Below, piece after piece: positions 56,454-64,000 of a stretch of DNA of 64,000 nt. How positions within the stretch are numbered: position 1 is the first letter of the stretch; each line of letters starts with the position of its first letter. This stretch comes from Vibrio rhizosphaerae (lineage in GTDB: Bacteria; Pseudomonadota; Gammaproteobacteria; Enterobacterales; Vibrionaceae). The notes under the pieces are model-generated. The model did not search any database. It worked only from the letters and a program-made list of their open reading frames with translations, and was not told the origin of the DNA. The DNA lies in assembly GCF_024347095.1 (NCBI RefSeq), contig NZ_AP024903.1, positions 1,612,001-1,676,000 of the forward strand. The letters are read 5' to 3'. The position numbers and the translations under genes are program-made.

Positions 56454-57310
56454 AACTGTTTTAACTGCTCTTTGTAACTATACTTATCGTCTCTGGTCCA
56501 GCGGGTCGCCGGAATATTGAGATAATCGGCAACGGCTTGTTGAACCTTATCTGCAAACTCTTGTGGTGACTGCTCCCGGGAGTAATGAAGCTTGTCCAGA
56601 TAAGTGACTTCAAAATGGATATAGGGCATCATCAGAATGGTCATGAAGCGGACATACCCGGGGGACATCATCGGACTTGGAGACAATCCAAAAGGAAGTC
56701 TGACTTTTAAAGCCACTGGCACGACGGGTTGTCCTCGGATCATAAACTCAGGTCGAAACCGAAAAAGGGCTTGCCCGTTATTCAGTGTCGCTTCCGGTGT
56801 AATATATAGTGCGTGTTTTTCCGGCGTTTTGTTCCACTCTCTGAAACACTGTATTAACTGACGTTGATTTCTGACGAGCCAATAGCTGGAATTCGAGCCT
56901 TTAAATAAGATATAGCCTACGAATTTGCCCAGCGGACTATCTGCTTTATCAATCATCAGTGTCGCGTGAGGCATGGCCAAACCCGGAATATGATCAAAAA
57001 TACTGACATGTGGTGAGGCCACAACACATCCGGCTGTATGTTGACCGACAGCTTCCGGCGTCATATTACAACGTACCTGTATTCCTAACAGTCGAATAAA
57101 GACTCGATATACCGACTTTCTTTTCGAATGTGGAAATATCGGAAATACCAGTCCATAAGCACCGATCAGTAACAGTCGGAACAGTAATAATAACAATCCG
57201 AATGGCATATATAGCACGGTTGATACTGAAAAATGATGCCATAATTTCACATCACATAATGCCGAGATAGGGACATCCTGACATAATGTAGGTTGTTCAA
57301 TATTTTGCAT
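56450..57310 (-). CDS. PlsC-like 1-acyl-glycerol-phosphate acyltransferase family protein
   Basis: A 286-residue membrane-associated acyltransferase. A hydrophobic segment at 30-60 anchors it. The catalytic HX4D motif is in ASPHVSIFDHIPG, and the EATLNNG block corresponds to the FPEGT motif but is unusual. PlsC proteins transfer acyl chains to lysophosphatidate or other alcohols; its exact acceptor is not shown. The first 14 bases overlap the GNAT gene and the last four the HAD gene, so the three form one operon. GGGAAA lies upstream of the ATG. Confidence 0.86.
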   Translation of the reverse strand: MQNIEQPTLCQDVPISALCDVKLWHHFSVSTVLYMPFGLLLLLFRLLLIGAYGLVFPIFPHSKRKSVYRVFIRLLGIQVRCNMTPEAVGQHTAGCVVASPHVSIFDHIPGLAMPHATLMIDKADSPLGKFVGYILFKGSNSSYWLVRNQRQLIQCFREWNKTPEKHALYITPEATLNNGQALFRFRPEFMIRGQPVVPVALKVRLPFGLSPSPMMSPGYVRFMTILMMPYIHFEVTYLDKLHYSREQSPQEFADKVQQAVADYLNIPATRWTRDDKYSYKEQLKQL

Positions 57311-57908
57311 GTACTATTTCCCGTGCTTCTTGTTTTTGAATGTACTGATGTAGTTTTTGTGCAGTACTTTCGTTTTTGTCTCTGACCTTGAAAAAGTTAT
57401 CCCGGTCATAGTCAATCTTGAGATGATCACCGAATGGCGTGGCCACAATCCGGCACTGATCACGATCAAGGTTGAGATATTTCAGATTCATCTGAATTGC
57501 ACGAGTGTGTTTGATGTTGGTCAGTGTATAAACTGACGTAAATCCCAGAACATCAAAGGCCCAGCACAATGCTGTATGACCCGCTAAATAAGTCCATGGG
57601 GTTCCCCAGTATTTGGGTAAGTAACGCATCCCGAAATTAATACCAAATTGTTTCTCTTCAAATCCGGCATACCCCATGAAAGGGGCATTGGCTCCTTGAG
57701 AAACAACCCAGCGTGCCCATCCTTTTTGTTCCTGGTTTTGTCTGAATCGTTCAACTTCATCCTTGATGATATCGATAGTTCTTGCTTGTCCGGAAGAAAT
57801 AAACTTCATATTTTCTTCATCGGAAGCGAGTGTTGCATATCCCTGTATATCTTCATCATTCCACTTGCGCAGCGTGATGCCGTATTTGCTACATATTACG
57901 TTATTCAT
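57297..57908 (-). CDS. GNAT-family N-acetyltransferase (RimJ/L-like)
   Basis: A 203-residue GNAT protein. The N-terminal beta strand and the loop ARWVVSQGANAPFMGYAGF and the coenzyme A region YLPKYWGTPWTYLAGHTALCWAFDVLG are of the RimJ/RimL type, with the TNIKHTRAIQMNLKYLN tail that usually follows. RimL relatives acetylate ribosomal N-termini, small amines or antibiotics. Its link to a PlsC-like enzyme and a phosphatase suggests an amine on a lipid-like or phosphate-carrying substrate. The ATG at 57908 has GGTAGG upstream. Confidence 0.85.
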   Translation of the reverse strand: MNNVICSKYGITLRKWNDEDIQGYATLASDEENMKFISSGQARTIDIIKDEVERFRQNQEQKGWARWVVSQGANAPFMGYAGFEEKQFGINFGMRYLPKYWGTPWTYLAGHTALCWAFDVLGFTSVYTLTNIKHTRAIQMNLKYLNLDRDQCRIVATPFGDHLKIDYDRDNFFKVRDKNESTAQKLHQYIQKQEAREIVHAKY

Positions 57909-59112
57909 ATCTACCTACCGCCAAACTTCAGTTGTTCAATTGTTTATCATCGCCACATTTCTTCATGTGCTGCCTAAAGGGTAGCCAATGCGTATGTCGA
58001 TTACCCAATTCGATGTTTCTACATCTCGTTCTAATACGTTTGTTTTTTTGTCCGCCTGCCGACTCATATAACCGAGAACAGATGGAAAAGTCATGAACTC
58101 TGAATGAGGCGCTGAACTCTCTTCGTCTTAGTATGTTTTTAAACATATTTGTTACATCATTATCGTTATTACATCATTATAGATAGTTATTTGTATATGC
58201 AACTATATTCATTTAGTCAATCACCAAACGCTGTATCAAGTGCGTGAGAAGGTGACAATTAAACTTTATCGGGTGAATAGTGTTTCGTTAAAATATTCCT
58301 TTTTTGAATTATCCATATAAATTTAAATTATTTGCTCTTGGTTTTAATGTAAATAGTTGCTTATCGTCATAATTATCAAAAGGGGGAGGACTGATCTTGA
58401 TACACCTAGCCAATCGCTAGGAGGGAAAAGGCGTAGTGGATAAAATATAAAATAAAATAAAATCATCTAAAAAAATAAAAAATATGCTCTTCAGTCTCTA
58501 ATTTGAGAAAATTTTCTTAATTTTTCTTTTGTGAGACAGATAGCGCTGAACAGAATTATATAAGAATGTTATCGCTATCATTTCGTATTGGTTGGATAGA
58601 TATGATGTTTAATACTTTTTAAGCAGGAAAAAATGTGGATATTGTCTGTTTTAACTATCTTTTAATTATAAATGTTTATTTTGTCAATAATATTGGTGGT
58701 GTTTATCAGAGTGCACAAAAGGTGAATATTTATCAGTATGGTATACTTTAAAATAATAAACCAGTCCTGCATTCATGATGTGGGATTTTATTGTTCATTT
58801 GGCTTCCGGTTTAGCAACGTTAGCGTAAATACGTGACTTTAGACCGAACAAGCGAATCAACGATCTGACAATTATCGATATTGAACATGATCTTTCACAT
58901 GTGGATACCCTGACAGGAACGGAAGTCGTTGATGTGATTGGTTCGTTGGTATTTTGTTTTGATTGTGTTGTCGAGGTGTGGGGCTCTAGCCGGAGTGCAG
59001 ATCATACAGCCAGAGATGTTGGATACAGATGATATGAGTCGTGACAATGGTGTGGCAACGCATGTGTATCTGTATGGAAAGAGCCAGCAGCAAGGCTGAC
59101 CCATCTATGGTA
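57909..59112. other. AT-rich 1.2-kb stretch without a convincing gene
   Basis: Between the GNAT gene and the second CitB gene. Visible items: a CCTAGC/GCTAGG hairpin at about 58405-58422 beside the G-rich AGGGGGAGGA and GGAGGGAAAAGG stretches; a strongly A-rich run at 58440-58495; and, from about 58828, a plus-strand frame reading IRDFRPNKRINDLTIIDIEH and then DTLTGTEVVDVIG, which runs without start to a stop near 59030. A TTG-started 53-codon frame follows at 58938-59099. Neither has a good start signal. It may be a decayed gene or regulatory DNA. Confidence 0.45.
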
Positions 59113-59793
59113 CTACTTTCGGCGGTATAGTCTTTCGGGTCTGCCAACCCGACCATGCTGAATGATTGCTTCAAGGAAGCTGGTGGAGGTGCAATATTCG
59201 AGGTATCGGCGGGCCGTTGTTTTACTGATCCCCACCAACTTCCCCAATGATTCTGCGGTGTGTGTTACATCGTCTTCCTGATAAATTACTTTGATCTTAT
59301 TGAGTGTTAATTCATCAATACCTTTGGGGAGATTATCTTGATGATATTGCGCTTTTGATTGGAAGTTGAGTAATTCATCGACATGTCTTTGATTGAAATT
59401 ATCTGCGGCTTTCAGCGAGTTGTTATACTTTAAATAACGTTCAAGTGAATCTTGTAGCCGGTCATAGGCAATTGGCTTTAGTAGATAATCGAAAACACCA
59501 CAGCGAACGGCCTCACGGACGGTTTCCATATCAGAGGCTGCGGTGACAAAAATAACGTCCGGCATATTTCCACCTGAAATCATTTCTTTCAGTAAATCCA
59601 GACCTTGACCATCAGGAAGAAAATTATCCAATATAATTAGTTGTGGCTTTAGAAGACGGAGCATGTTACGCGCTTCCGCGAGAGAGCGGGCAACACCAAT
59701 CGGACGAAACCTAGGCATTTGATTCAGGTAGTAAGTGTGAAAATCAGAAATACTGACTTCATCTTCAACAATCAATACATCAAACACATCCAT
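59113..59793 (-). CDS. citB: CitB-type response regulator (citrate fermentation set)
   Basis: A 226-residue regulator. The receiver holds EDE near residue 10, the phospho-aspartate in LIILDNFLPDGQG and the lysine in YLLKPIAYDR; the C-terminal helix-turn-helix has GISKTTARRYLEYC. It follows the CitA kinase by two bases and is expected to activate citS and the divergent citC operon. It shares architecture and C-terminal sequence with the regulator at 54985, so the two may overlap in DNA targets. No terminator was seen after it. Confidence 0.92.
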   Translation of the reverse strand: MDVFDVLIVEDEVSISDFHTYYLNQMPRFRPIGVARSLAEARNMLRLLKPQLIILDNFLPDGQGLDLLKEMISGGNMPDVIFVTAASDMETVREAVRCGVFDYLLKPIAYDRLQDSLERYLKYNNSLKAADNFNQRHVDELLNFQSKAQYHQDNLPKGIDELTLNKIKVIYQEDDVTHTAESLGKLVGISKTTARRYLEYCTSTSFLEAIIQHGRVGRPERLYRRK

Positions 59794-59795
59794 TA

Positions 59796-61442
59796 TTATG
59801 TACTCACGTTAGGGATGAAAATAGAAAAAATGGTACCTTTCGGCTCAGCATGATCAATCAATATCGAGCCATTCGCCTGCGTAACCAGACGATGAACCAG
59901 ATATAAACCAATACCGTGTCCCGGCTGTTCCTTGCTACTGACCCCTTTGCTAAAAAGTGAATCAGAAATCTCTTCGGGGATGCCGGTACCATTGTCCGCT
60001 ACCTCAATGACGAGCTCGTCTGAGGCATCGGTTAAAAGCAGTGAGATTGTTTTATTACTGCTATCGTTTTTTAAAGTAGCTTCAAAGGCATTGTCAAGTA
60101 GATTACCCAAAATTGCGGCCAGTTCGTCGGATGACATACATTGTGGTTGTTTTTGCATCTGACAGAGTGGATCAAACTCCAACTGTAAGCCGAGCTCTTT
60201 GGCTCGGCTATATTTGCCTAGCAGTAGTCCGGCAATAATACGCGAGCAGAATGTTTGGGTAATATAATCGATCAGTTGTTGTTGATTTTGGGTTTCTTTT
60301 TGAATGGCTTGAATGGCTTCATCATAAGCGCCAATTTGGACTAATCCTCCGATCGTTGATAACCGATTGGTATATTCATGACTGAGCACGCGCAGATTTT
60401 CGGTATGCTGGCGAATTTGTGAAATTTGTGAGGTCAGGGTATTGATGTCATCCCGCCTCCGGAAGCTTACGACCCAACCGATGTGTCTTTCGTGATCCCA
60501 AATGTTCACCCGGTTCGCAACCAGTGTTTCGCCGTTGCAGGTGATGAGTTCATCTTGTTGTTCATTGATATCAATCTGACCAAGCGAATTACTGCCCATA
60601 AAAAATGAAGCCGGTGTGACGAACTCAGTAATCGCTCTGCCAAGTAAATATTTCGGTGGATGCGCGATCCCCAGTGTTTTGAGGGCGCGATGATTGACCG
60701 ACAGAATATTTCCTTGGGTACTGACAGCGATAATTCCCTCATAAACACTTTGTAAGATTGAGCTATGTAAGCGTAGCGAGAGGGCAATTTCTTCCGGTTC
60801 CATGTCGAACATTTGCTGTTTGATATGTTTGGTAAATAACCAGGCACCGAGCATGGATAAAATCAGCAGAGCGAATACGGCGTAAAAAAGCGGATAGGAA
60901 TAAAATGCCAGCCAGTCGCTGATACTGTTAACTAAGTAACCCACCGAGACAACACCGATAATCTCATCGTGCTGATTAATAATCGCGGACTTTCCGCGGA
61001 TCGCAAATCCTAAACTGCCTTTTCTCAACGAGGAATAATATTCTCCGTATTTTAAGGCGCGCACATTATCACCGCCTTGCATCGGAAAACCGACTTTATC
61101 TGAGTCGGGGTGTGCCAGACGAATTCCTTCTTTGTTACCGACAACAATAAAATCAGCATCGGAGATCGCCTGTAGTTCGTGAACCGTCTGTTGAATCGCT
61201 GCCACATTATGTTGTTCGATGTTATGGATTAAGACTTTATTATGGGCAATCTCTCTGGCTTGGATCACTGCTTTGGTTCTGAATTGATGTTCAAGACTTT
61301 TGCTGAGAGTGAGATGAAAAAAAACGGTGACCAGTATTAATTGAATTGAAACCACAAAAATCAGCAGTAATGCAACCCGGAGTCGAAATGAAAGCTTCTG
61401 ACAAATATGTGTATGAGCGGTTTGAAAGATCGTTTTAAGCAT
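59796..61442 (-). CDS. citA: CitA-type sensor histidine kinase (citrate)
   Basis: A 548-residue membrane kinase. Helix 1 is about 22-45, followed by a periplasmic PASp domain with GNKEGIRLAHP and RGKSAIIN, then helix 2 near 185-205. The cytoplasmic PAS is about 225-325; SHEYTNRLSTIGGL is the phosphorylation site; the HATPase has GNLLDNAFEATL and GHGIGLYLV. The architecture matches the citrate sensor CitA of Klebsiella and related bacteria. No clear ribosome site precedes ATG 61442. It lies downstream of a CitS-type symporter on the same strand. Confidence 0.92.
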   Translation of the reverse strand: MLKTIFQTAHTHICQKLSFRLRVALLLIFVVSIQLILVTVFFHLTLSKSLEHQFRTKAVIQAREIAHNKVLIHNIEQHNVAAIQQTVHELQAISDADFIVVGNKEGIRLAHPDSDKVGFPMQGGDNVRALKYGEYYSSLRKGSLGFAIRGKSAIINQHDEIIGVVSVGYLVNSISDWLAFYSYPLFYAVFALLILSMLGAWLFTKHIKQQMFDMEPEEIALSLRLHSSILQSVYEGIIAVSTQGNILSVNHRALKTLGIAHPPKYLLGRAITEFVTPASFFMGSNSLGQIDINEQQDELITCNGETLVANRVNIWDHERHIGWVVSFRRRDDINTLTSQISQIRQHTENLRVLSHEYTNRLSTIGGLVQIGAYDEAIQAIQKETQNQQQLIDYITQTFCSRIIAGLLLGKYSRAKELGLQLEFDPLCQMQKQPQCMSSDELAAILGNLLDNAFEATLKNDSSNKTISLLLTDASDELVIEVADNGTGIPEEISDSLFSKGVSSKEQPGHGIGLYLVHRLVTQANGSILIDHAEPKGTIFSIFIPNVST

Positions 61443-61760
61443 AACGTTATAAAGGCAAATTATTATCGGTGATTATATCGATTCTATGGTTCACTAGAAT
61501 TGATATGAGTGGTGTACAATCCATTTTAAGTGTTGTTCTGCTTATCTTGCCATAACCGCTGTTTATATCACTATTGTGTCATCTCTACACTTTGTTTATA
61601 CATTTGGTTATATCTAAACGGTGAGACATATATTCATTTTCGTGTGATGAGTCGGCATGGTTATGCATATTGGGCTTGTATTGTCATGGCATAGATTGCT
61701 CCGAAAACGCTGTGTCGCTGAGTTGAGCGCGTCGAATGACGCGCTACGTAGAAGGGAAAA
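61443..61760. other. citS-citA spacer
   Basis: A 318-base spacer with one perfect hairpin (61726-61745) just after citS. The rest is AT-rich and may hold a promoter for citAB. Nothing else was recognised. Confidence 0.5.
61726..61745. other. Perfect hairpin just past the citS stop
   Basis: An 8-base AGCGCGTC stem with a GAAT tetraloop. No T run follows on the minus strand, so full termination is doubtful; it may let part of the transcript read on into citAB. Confidence 0.55.
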
Positions 61761-63104
61761 TTACATGAATATGCCGAATACCACGCTGGCAATGATCAGA
61801 ACAATCCCACCCCCAAGACGAGAAGATATTTGAGCGTAGGAGAGTAAGTTCATCCGGTTAGAGGCCGCCAGCACTTCGAGGTCACCGGAACCACCACGGT
61901 TCGCCATACACAGACCTGCAGTGATTGATGATTCAACCGGGTAAAAGCCCATCATCCAGCCACCGAGTGCGGCACCAAAAATTGCACCGAATACAATCAG
62001 TGCCGCAATGATGACATTAGTGAAAGTTAAGGCATTCATGACTTCACCCAGATCGGTATAAGCAATACCGACACCGACCATCAAAACCCAGAGCAATTGT
62101 TTCGAGAAGAAGGAAGAAAGGCGTTTCGCGCCTTCTTTGATTTCCTCGGAACAAAGACCAGCACCGTTGATAATCGCAACAATAATAACCATGTAAGCGA
62201 ATGTATGAATTTTGATATCGCCAAATCCGGGAAGAATATGTTTGGATAGTGAGACAGATAACGTATAAACACAGGCCGCAAGCATCAGGCCGATAGCGAT
62301 TTCGCGTGCTGTAATCGTTGGAGTGTTCACGACTTCATCGACATTGAATTTTGATTTACGTAGTAGCTCGCCATTCCCTGTTAAGGCAGGGATTTTATCA
62401 CCAATACCATTTAACACCGCTGCTGCAATAATAGCGACGATATTGGCAATGGTCAGAATCGCAATTGCAACCGAATAATATTGCTCTTTTGAACCGCCAG
62501 TGACGGATTCATAAATTTCAGACAGGGGAATCGCACCGGCACCATTACCACCGCCCATGATTGGGAGGACATACAGCATCATAATCCGATCGACGGGAAT
62601 ACCGAAGAGCAACCCCCCCAGAATACCAAGAATCGATGCGCCTGCCACTGCTGCCAGAATGGTTGGAATATAACCGACCAAGGAACGTAGCAGGAGTCTT
62701 CGATTCACTGCCAGAATCGAACCGGTAATCAGTACTGCGATAAAGAGATCGAGAAAATCGGTCTTTTTCATAACCTGAGTCACAACAGTAATTTCTTTCT
62801 GGGTCAGTAACCCCATGTGGACAAGCCAAGCTGCGACAAGGAAAATCATCACTGGCGCACCACCAATATATTTATTAAATATCGGTAGACGTTTACCGAA
62901 TTCACCGAATATTGCACCGACGACGAACATAAAACAGAAACCGCCGACAATATTGTTAGGTAGTGTATCTGTTATGTGTGCTGTCAAAACCACAAGAAAG
63001 AGTAGGGCAAAAAGATGGAATGGTATGCCGAATATTTTTATTTGTGACAGAAGCGACTGAGCGCTGGGGGCGTCACTTGTTATTCGTAACGTTTTTTCAT
63101 TCAT
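61761..63104 (-). CDS. citS: Citrate/sodium symporter, CitS (2-hydroxycarboxylate transporter) family
   Basis: A 447-residue inner-membrane carrier with about eleven to twelve helices. The conserved GGNGAGAIPLSEIYESVTG region near residue 180 and the MANRGGSGDLEVL region near 410 carry the two GGXG-type loops that form the substrate sites. The family takes up citrate, malate or citrate/malate with Na+ or H+. ATG 63104 follows CGGAAA. It is divergent from citC, so citrate uptake and citrate lyase share one control region. Citrate specificity is inferred from that context. Confidence 0.92.
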   Translation of the reverse strand: MNEKTLRITSDAPSAQSLLSQIKIFGIPFHLFALLFLVVLTAHITDTLPNNIVGGFCFMFVVGAIFGEFGKRLPIFNKYIGGAPVMIFLVAAWLVHMGLLTQKEITVVTQVMKKTDFLDLFIAVLITGSILAVNRRLLLRSLVGYIPTILAAVAGASILGILGGLLFGIPVDRIMMLYVLPIMGGGNGAGAIPLSEIYESVTGGSKEQYYSVAIAILTIANIVAIIAAAVLNGIGDKIPALTGNGELLRKSKFNVDEVVNTPTITAREIAIGLMLAACVYTLSVSLSKHILPGFGDIKIHTFAYMVIIVAIINGAGLCSEEIKEGAKRLSSFFSKQLLWVLMVGVGIAYTDLGEVMNALTFTNVIIAALIVFGAIFGAALGGWMMGFYPVESSITAGLCMANRGGSGDLEVLAASNRMNLLSYAQISSRLGGGIVLIIASVVFGIFM

Positions 63105-63164
63105 AATCAATTTCCGTAGGTTGATGTTCAATTTAACAATTTAGATAAAAAAGTGATCCATAAT

Positions 63165-63180
63165 TGTGAAAAAGTTCATT
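63165..63180. promoter_or_regulatory. Possible CRP-type site
   Basis: TGTGA followed by six bases and TCATT matches 8 of 10 CRP positions, the second half only partly. Catabolite control of citrate genes by CRP is known in Klebsiella. Confidence 0.3.
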
Positions 63181-63188
63181 GAATGAAG

Positions 63189-63205
63189 TGACGTTAAAAA
63201 CGTCA
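63189..63205. repeat. Perfect inverted repeat, possible operator
   Basis: TGACGTT-AAA-AACGTCA has 7-base arms and a 3-base centre. It sits between citS and citC, about 85 bases before citS and 180 before citC. Confidence 0.5.
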
Positions 63206-63383
63206 ATGGCGTTAATGGTTTTTATTATTTTTTGTTTTTTAAAAACAAGAGGATAAGTAATTAAGTTCATTAAATTCATAAAGAGTTTTTAAGCTCGCAT
63301 ATAAAGTGATTCATATCATTATTTTATGAATATAAACACCGCAAACTATGTCGTGATGAATTTAGTTACAGAGGCAGTACGTC

Positions 63384-64000
63384 ATGCTAGACGAGATATC
63401 CTTTTCTCGAGTTCCGATTACCAATCGCTATAAAATAGGAAAAATTCAAACCTTTTTAGCACGTAACGGGTTGGACATTGATGATGATATAGAATACTTC
63501 GTTATCGGAAAATGTATCACTGGACAAATACTCGCGTGTGGGGCGATAGCCGGAAAAGTTTTAAAGTCGATTGCCATTGAAAAAACATGCCGTGGTAGCG
63601 GATTATCTCTGACGCTGATGACTGAATTAACAAATTTCGCTTATGAGTTAGGACGCTATAATTTATTTCTGTTTACTAAACCTCAAAATTTTAATCTATT
63701 TCGCCAATCTGGTTTTTTCCCGCTTGCCCAAGTCGATGATGCCATGATTCTCATGGAAAATAGTCCGAATCGGTTTCAATCTTATTGTCAGCAACTCAAA
63801 CTCATGAAAGTTGCCGGTGATCGTATCGGTGGCATGGTCATGAATGCCAATCCATTCACTCTGGGGCACCAATATCTGGTGGAAAAAGCCTGTGCCGAAT
63901 GCGACTGGGTTCATCTGTTCGTGGTTCGGGAAGAGGGGAAAGATTTTTCTTATCTTGAACGACTGAATATGATTCGAGCCGGCACGCAACACCTGAAAAA
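63384..64000 (+). CDS. citC: [Citrate (pro-3S)-lyase] ligase CitC, C-terminus outside window
   Basis: The first 205 codons are visible. An N-terminal GNAT-like domain (about 1-125) leads to the nucleotidyltransferase domain with NANPFTLGHQYLVEKA, the HxGH-type ATP motif of CitC (here LGH). CitC acetylates the prosthetic group of the citrate lyase acyl carrier, so its presence predicts citDEF, citX and citG downstream. GAGG lies before ATG 63384. It is divergent from citS and is expected to be switched on by CitAB under anaerobic citrate growth. Confidence 0.93.
   Translation, partial: MLDEISFSRVPITNRYKIGKIQTFLARNGLDIDDDIEYFVIGKCITGQILACGAIAGKVLKSIAIEKTCRGSGLSLTLMTELTNFAYELGRYNLFLFTKPQNFNLFRQSGFFPLAQVDDAMILMENSPNRFQSYCQQLKLMKVAGDRIGGMVMNANPFTLGHQYLVEKACAECDWVHLFVVREEGKDFSYLERLNMIRAGTQHLK

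Larger units (their letters stand above)
63105..63383. promoter_or_regulatory. citS-citC divergent control region
   Basis: This 279-base AT-rich spacer serves two divergent citrate genes. It has a perfect inverted repeat (63189-63205), a CRP-like TGTGA-N6-TCATT (63165-63180) and several A/T tracts typical of CitB-bound DNA. The binding proteins are inferred. Confidence 0.5.

Noticed and set aside
57928..58146. Minus-strand frame of 72 codons upstream of the GNAT gene
   Set aside because: Composition is unlike protein, no ribosome site is present, and no domain is visible.
1..64000. tRNA, rRNA, CRISPR arrays, toxin-antitoxin or phage-defence islands
   Set aside because: Each was looked for on both strands while reading; no array of repeats, cloverleaf or recognised defence gene was found.

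Overview
The window reads as chromosomal DNA of a Vibrionaceae bacterium, most likely a Vibrio. The grounds are the norspermidine genes in Vibrio form (an aminotransferase-decarboxylase fusion, carboxynorspermidine dehydrogenase and NspC), a CosR-type MarR regulator next to a BCCT transporter, DUF2913 and DUF2982 proteins, and gene neighbourhoods such as rplY-radD-rsuA-bcr and nrdAB-yfaE near ubiG/gyrA. No species can be named from sequence alone. No tRNA, rRNA, CRISPR array, prophage or complete insertion sequence was seen.

Layout: 1-5.6 kb holds a chemoreceptor cut by the window edge, an NSS amino-acid symporter with a good TyrR box, two RNA-modification enzymes and a META-domain lipoprotein. 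5.9-12.2 kb holds small unknown proteins, a possible small RNA or attenuator, and the rplY, radD, rsuA, bcr, DUF2913 block. 12.2-16.1 kb is more accessory: a LysR regulator, a cysteine hydrolase, a decayed transposase scrap, a cupin gene and an SDR/DUF2867 protein. 16.3-22.2 kb encodes transport: MATE, an ABC ATPase with FtsX-like permease, and NhaA. 22.7-28.2 kb is the norspermidine pathway. 28.3-32.7 kb has a second chemoreceptor, a GcvR-like ACT protein and a CinA-like protein.

32.8-43.7 kb is core: yfaE-nrdB-nrdA (with NrdR-like and DnaA boxes upstream), ubiG divergent from gyrA, ribA, a metallo-hydrolase and a DUF2982 protein. 44-47 kb is osmoadaptation (cosR and a BCCT carrier). 47.2-49.8 kb is a coupled exonuclease and cNMP/CBS/DUF294 pair. 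49.9-64 kb is largely tricarboxylate use: tctCBA divergent from one CitA/CitB-type two-component system, then a second CitA/CitB pair downstream of a CitS-type symporter, which is divergent from citC (cut by the window end; the rest of a citrate lyase cluster is expected beyond it). Between the two citrate systems lie an unusual GNAT - PlsC-like acyltransferase - HAD phosphatase operon and an AT-rich 1.2-kb stretch with no convincing gene.

The features most worth a second look are the GNAT/PlsC/HAD operon, the structured leader or small RNA upstream of a 48-residue protein (6.8-7.0 kb), a 58-residue gene between gyrA and ribA with its own terminator, the paired citrate sensing systems with a perfect palindrome between citS and citC, and a 20-bp tandem repeat between cosR and the BCCT gene. 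None of these amounts to a clearly new system on sequence evidence alone.
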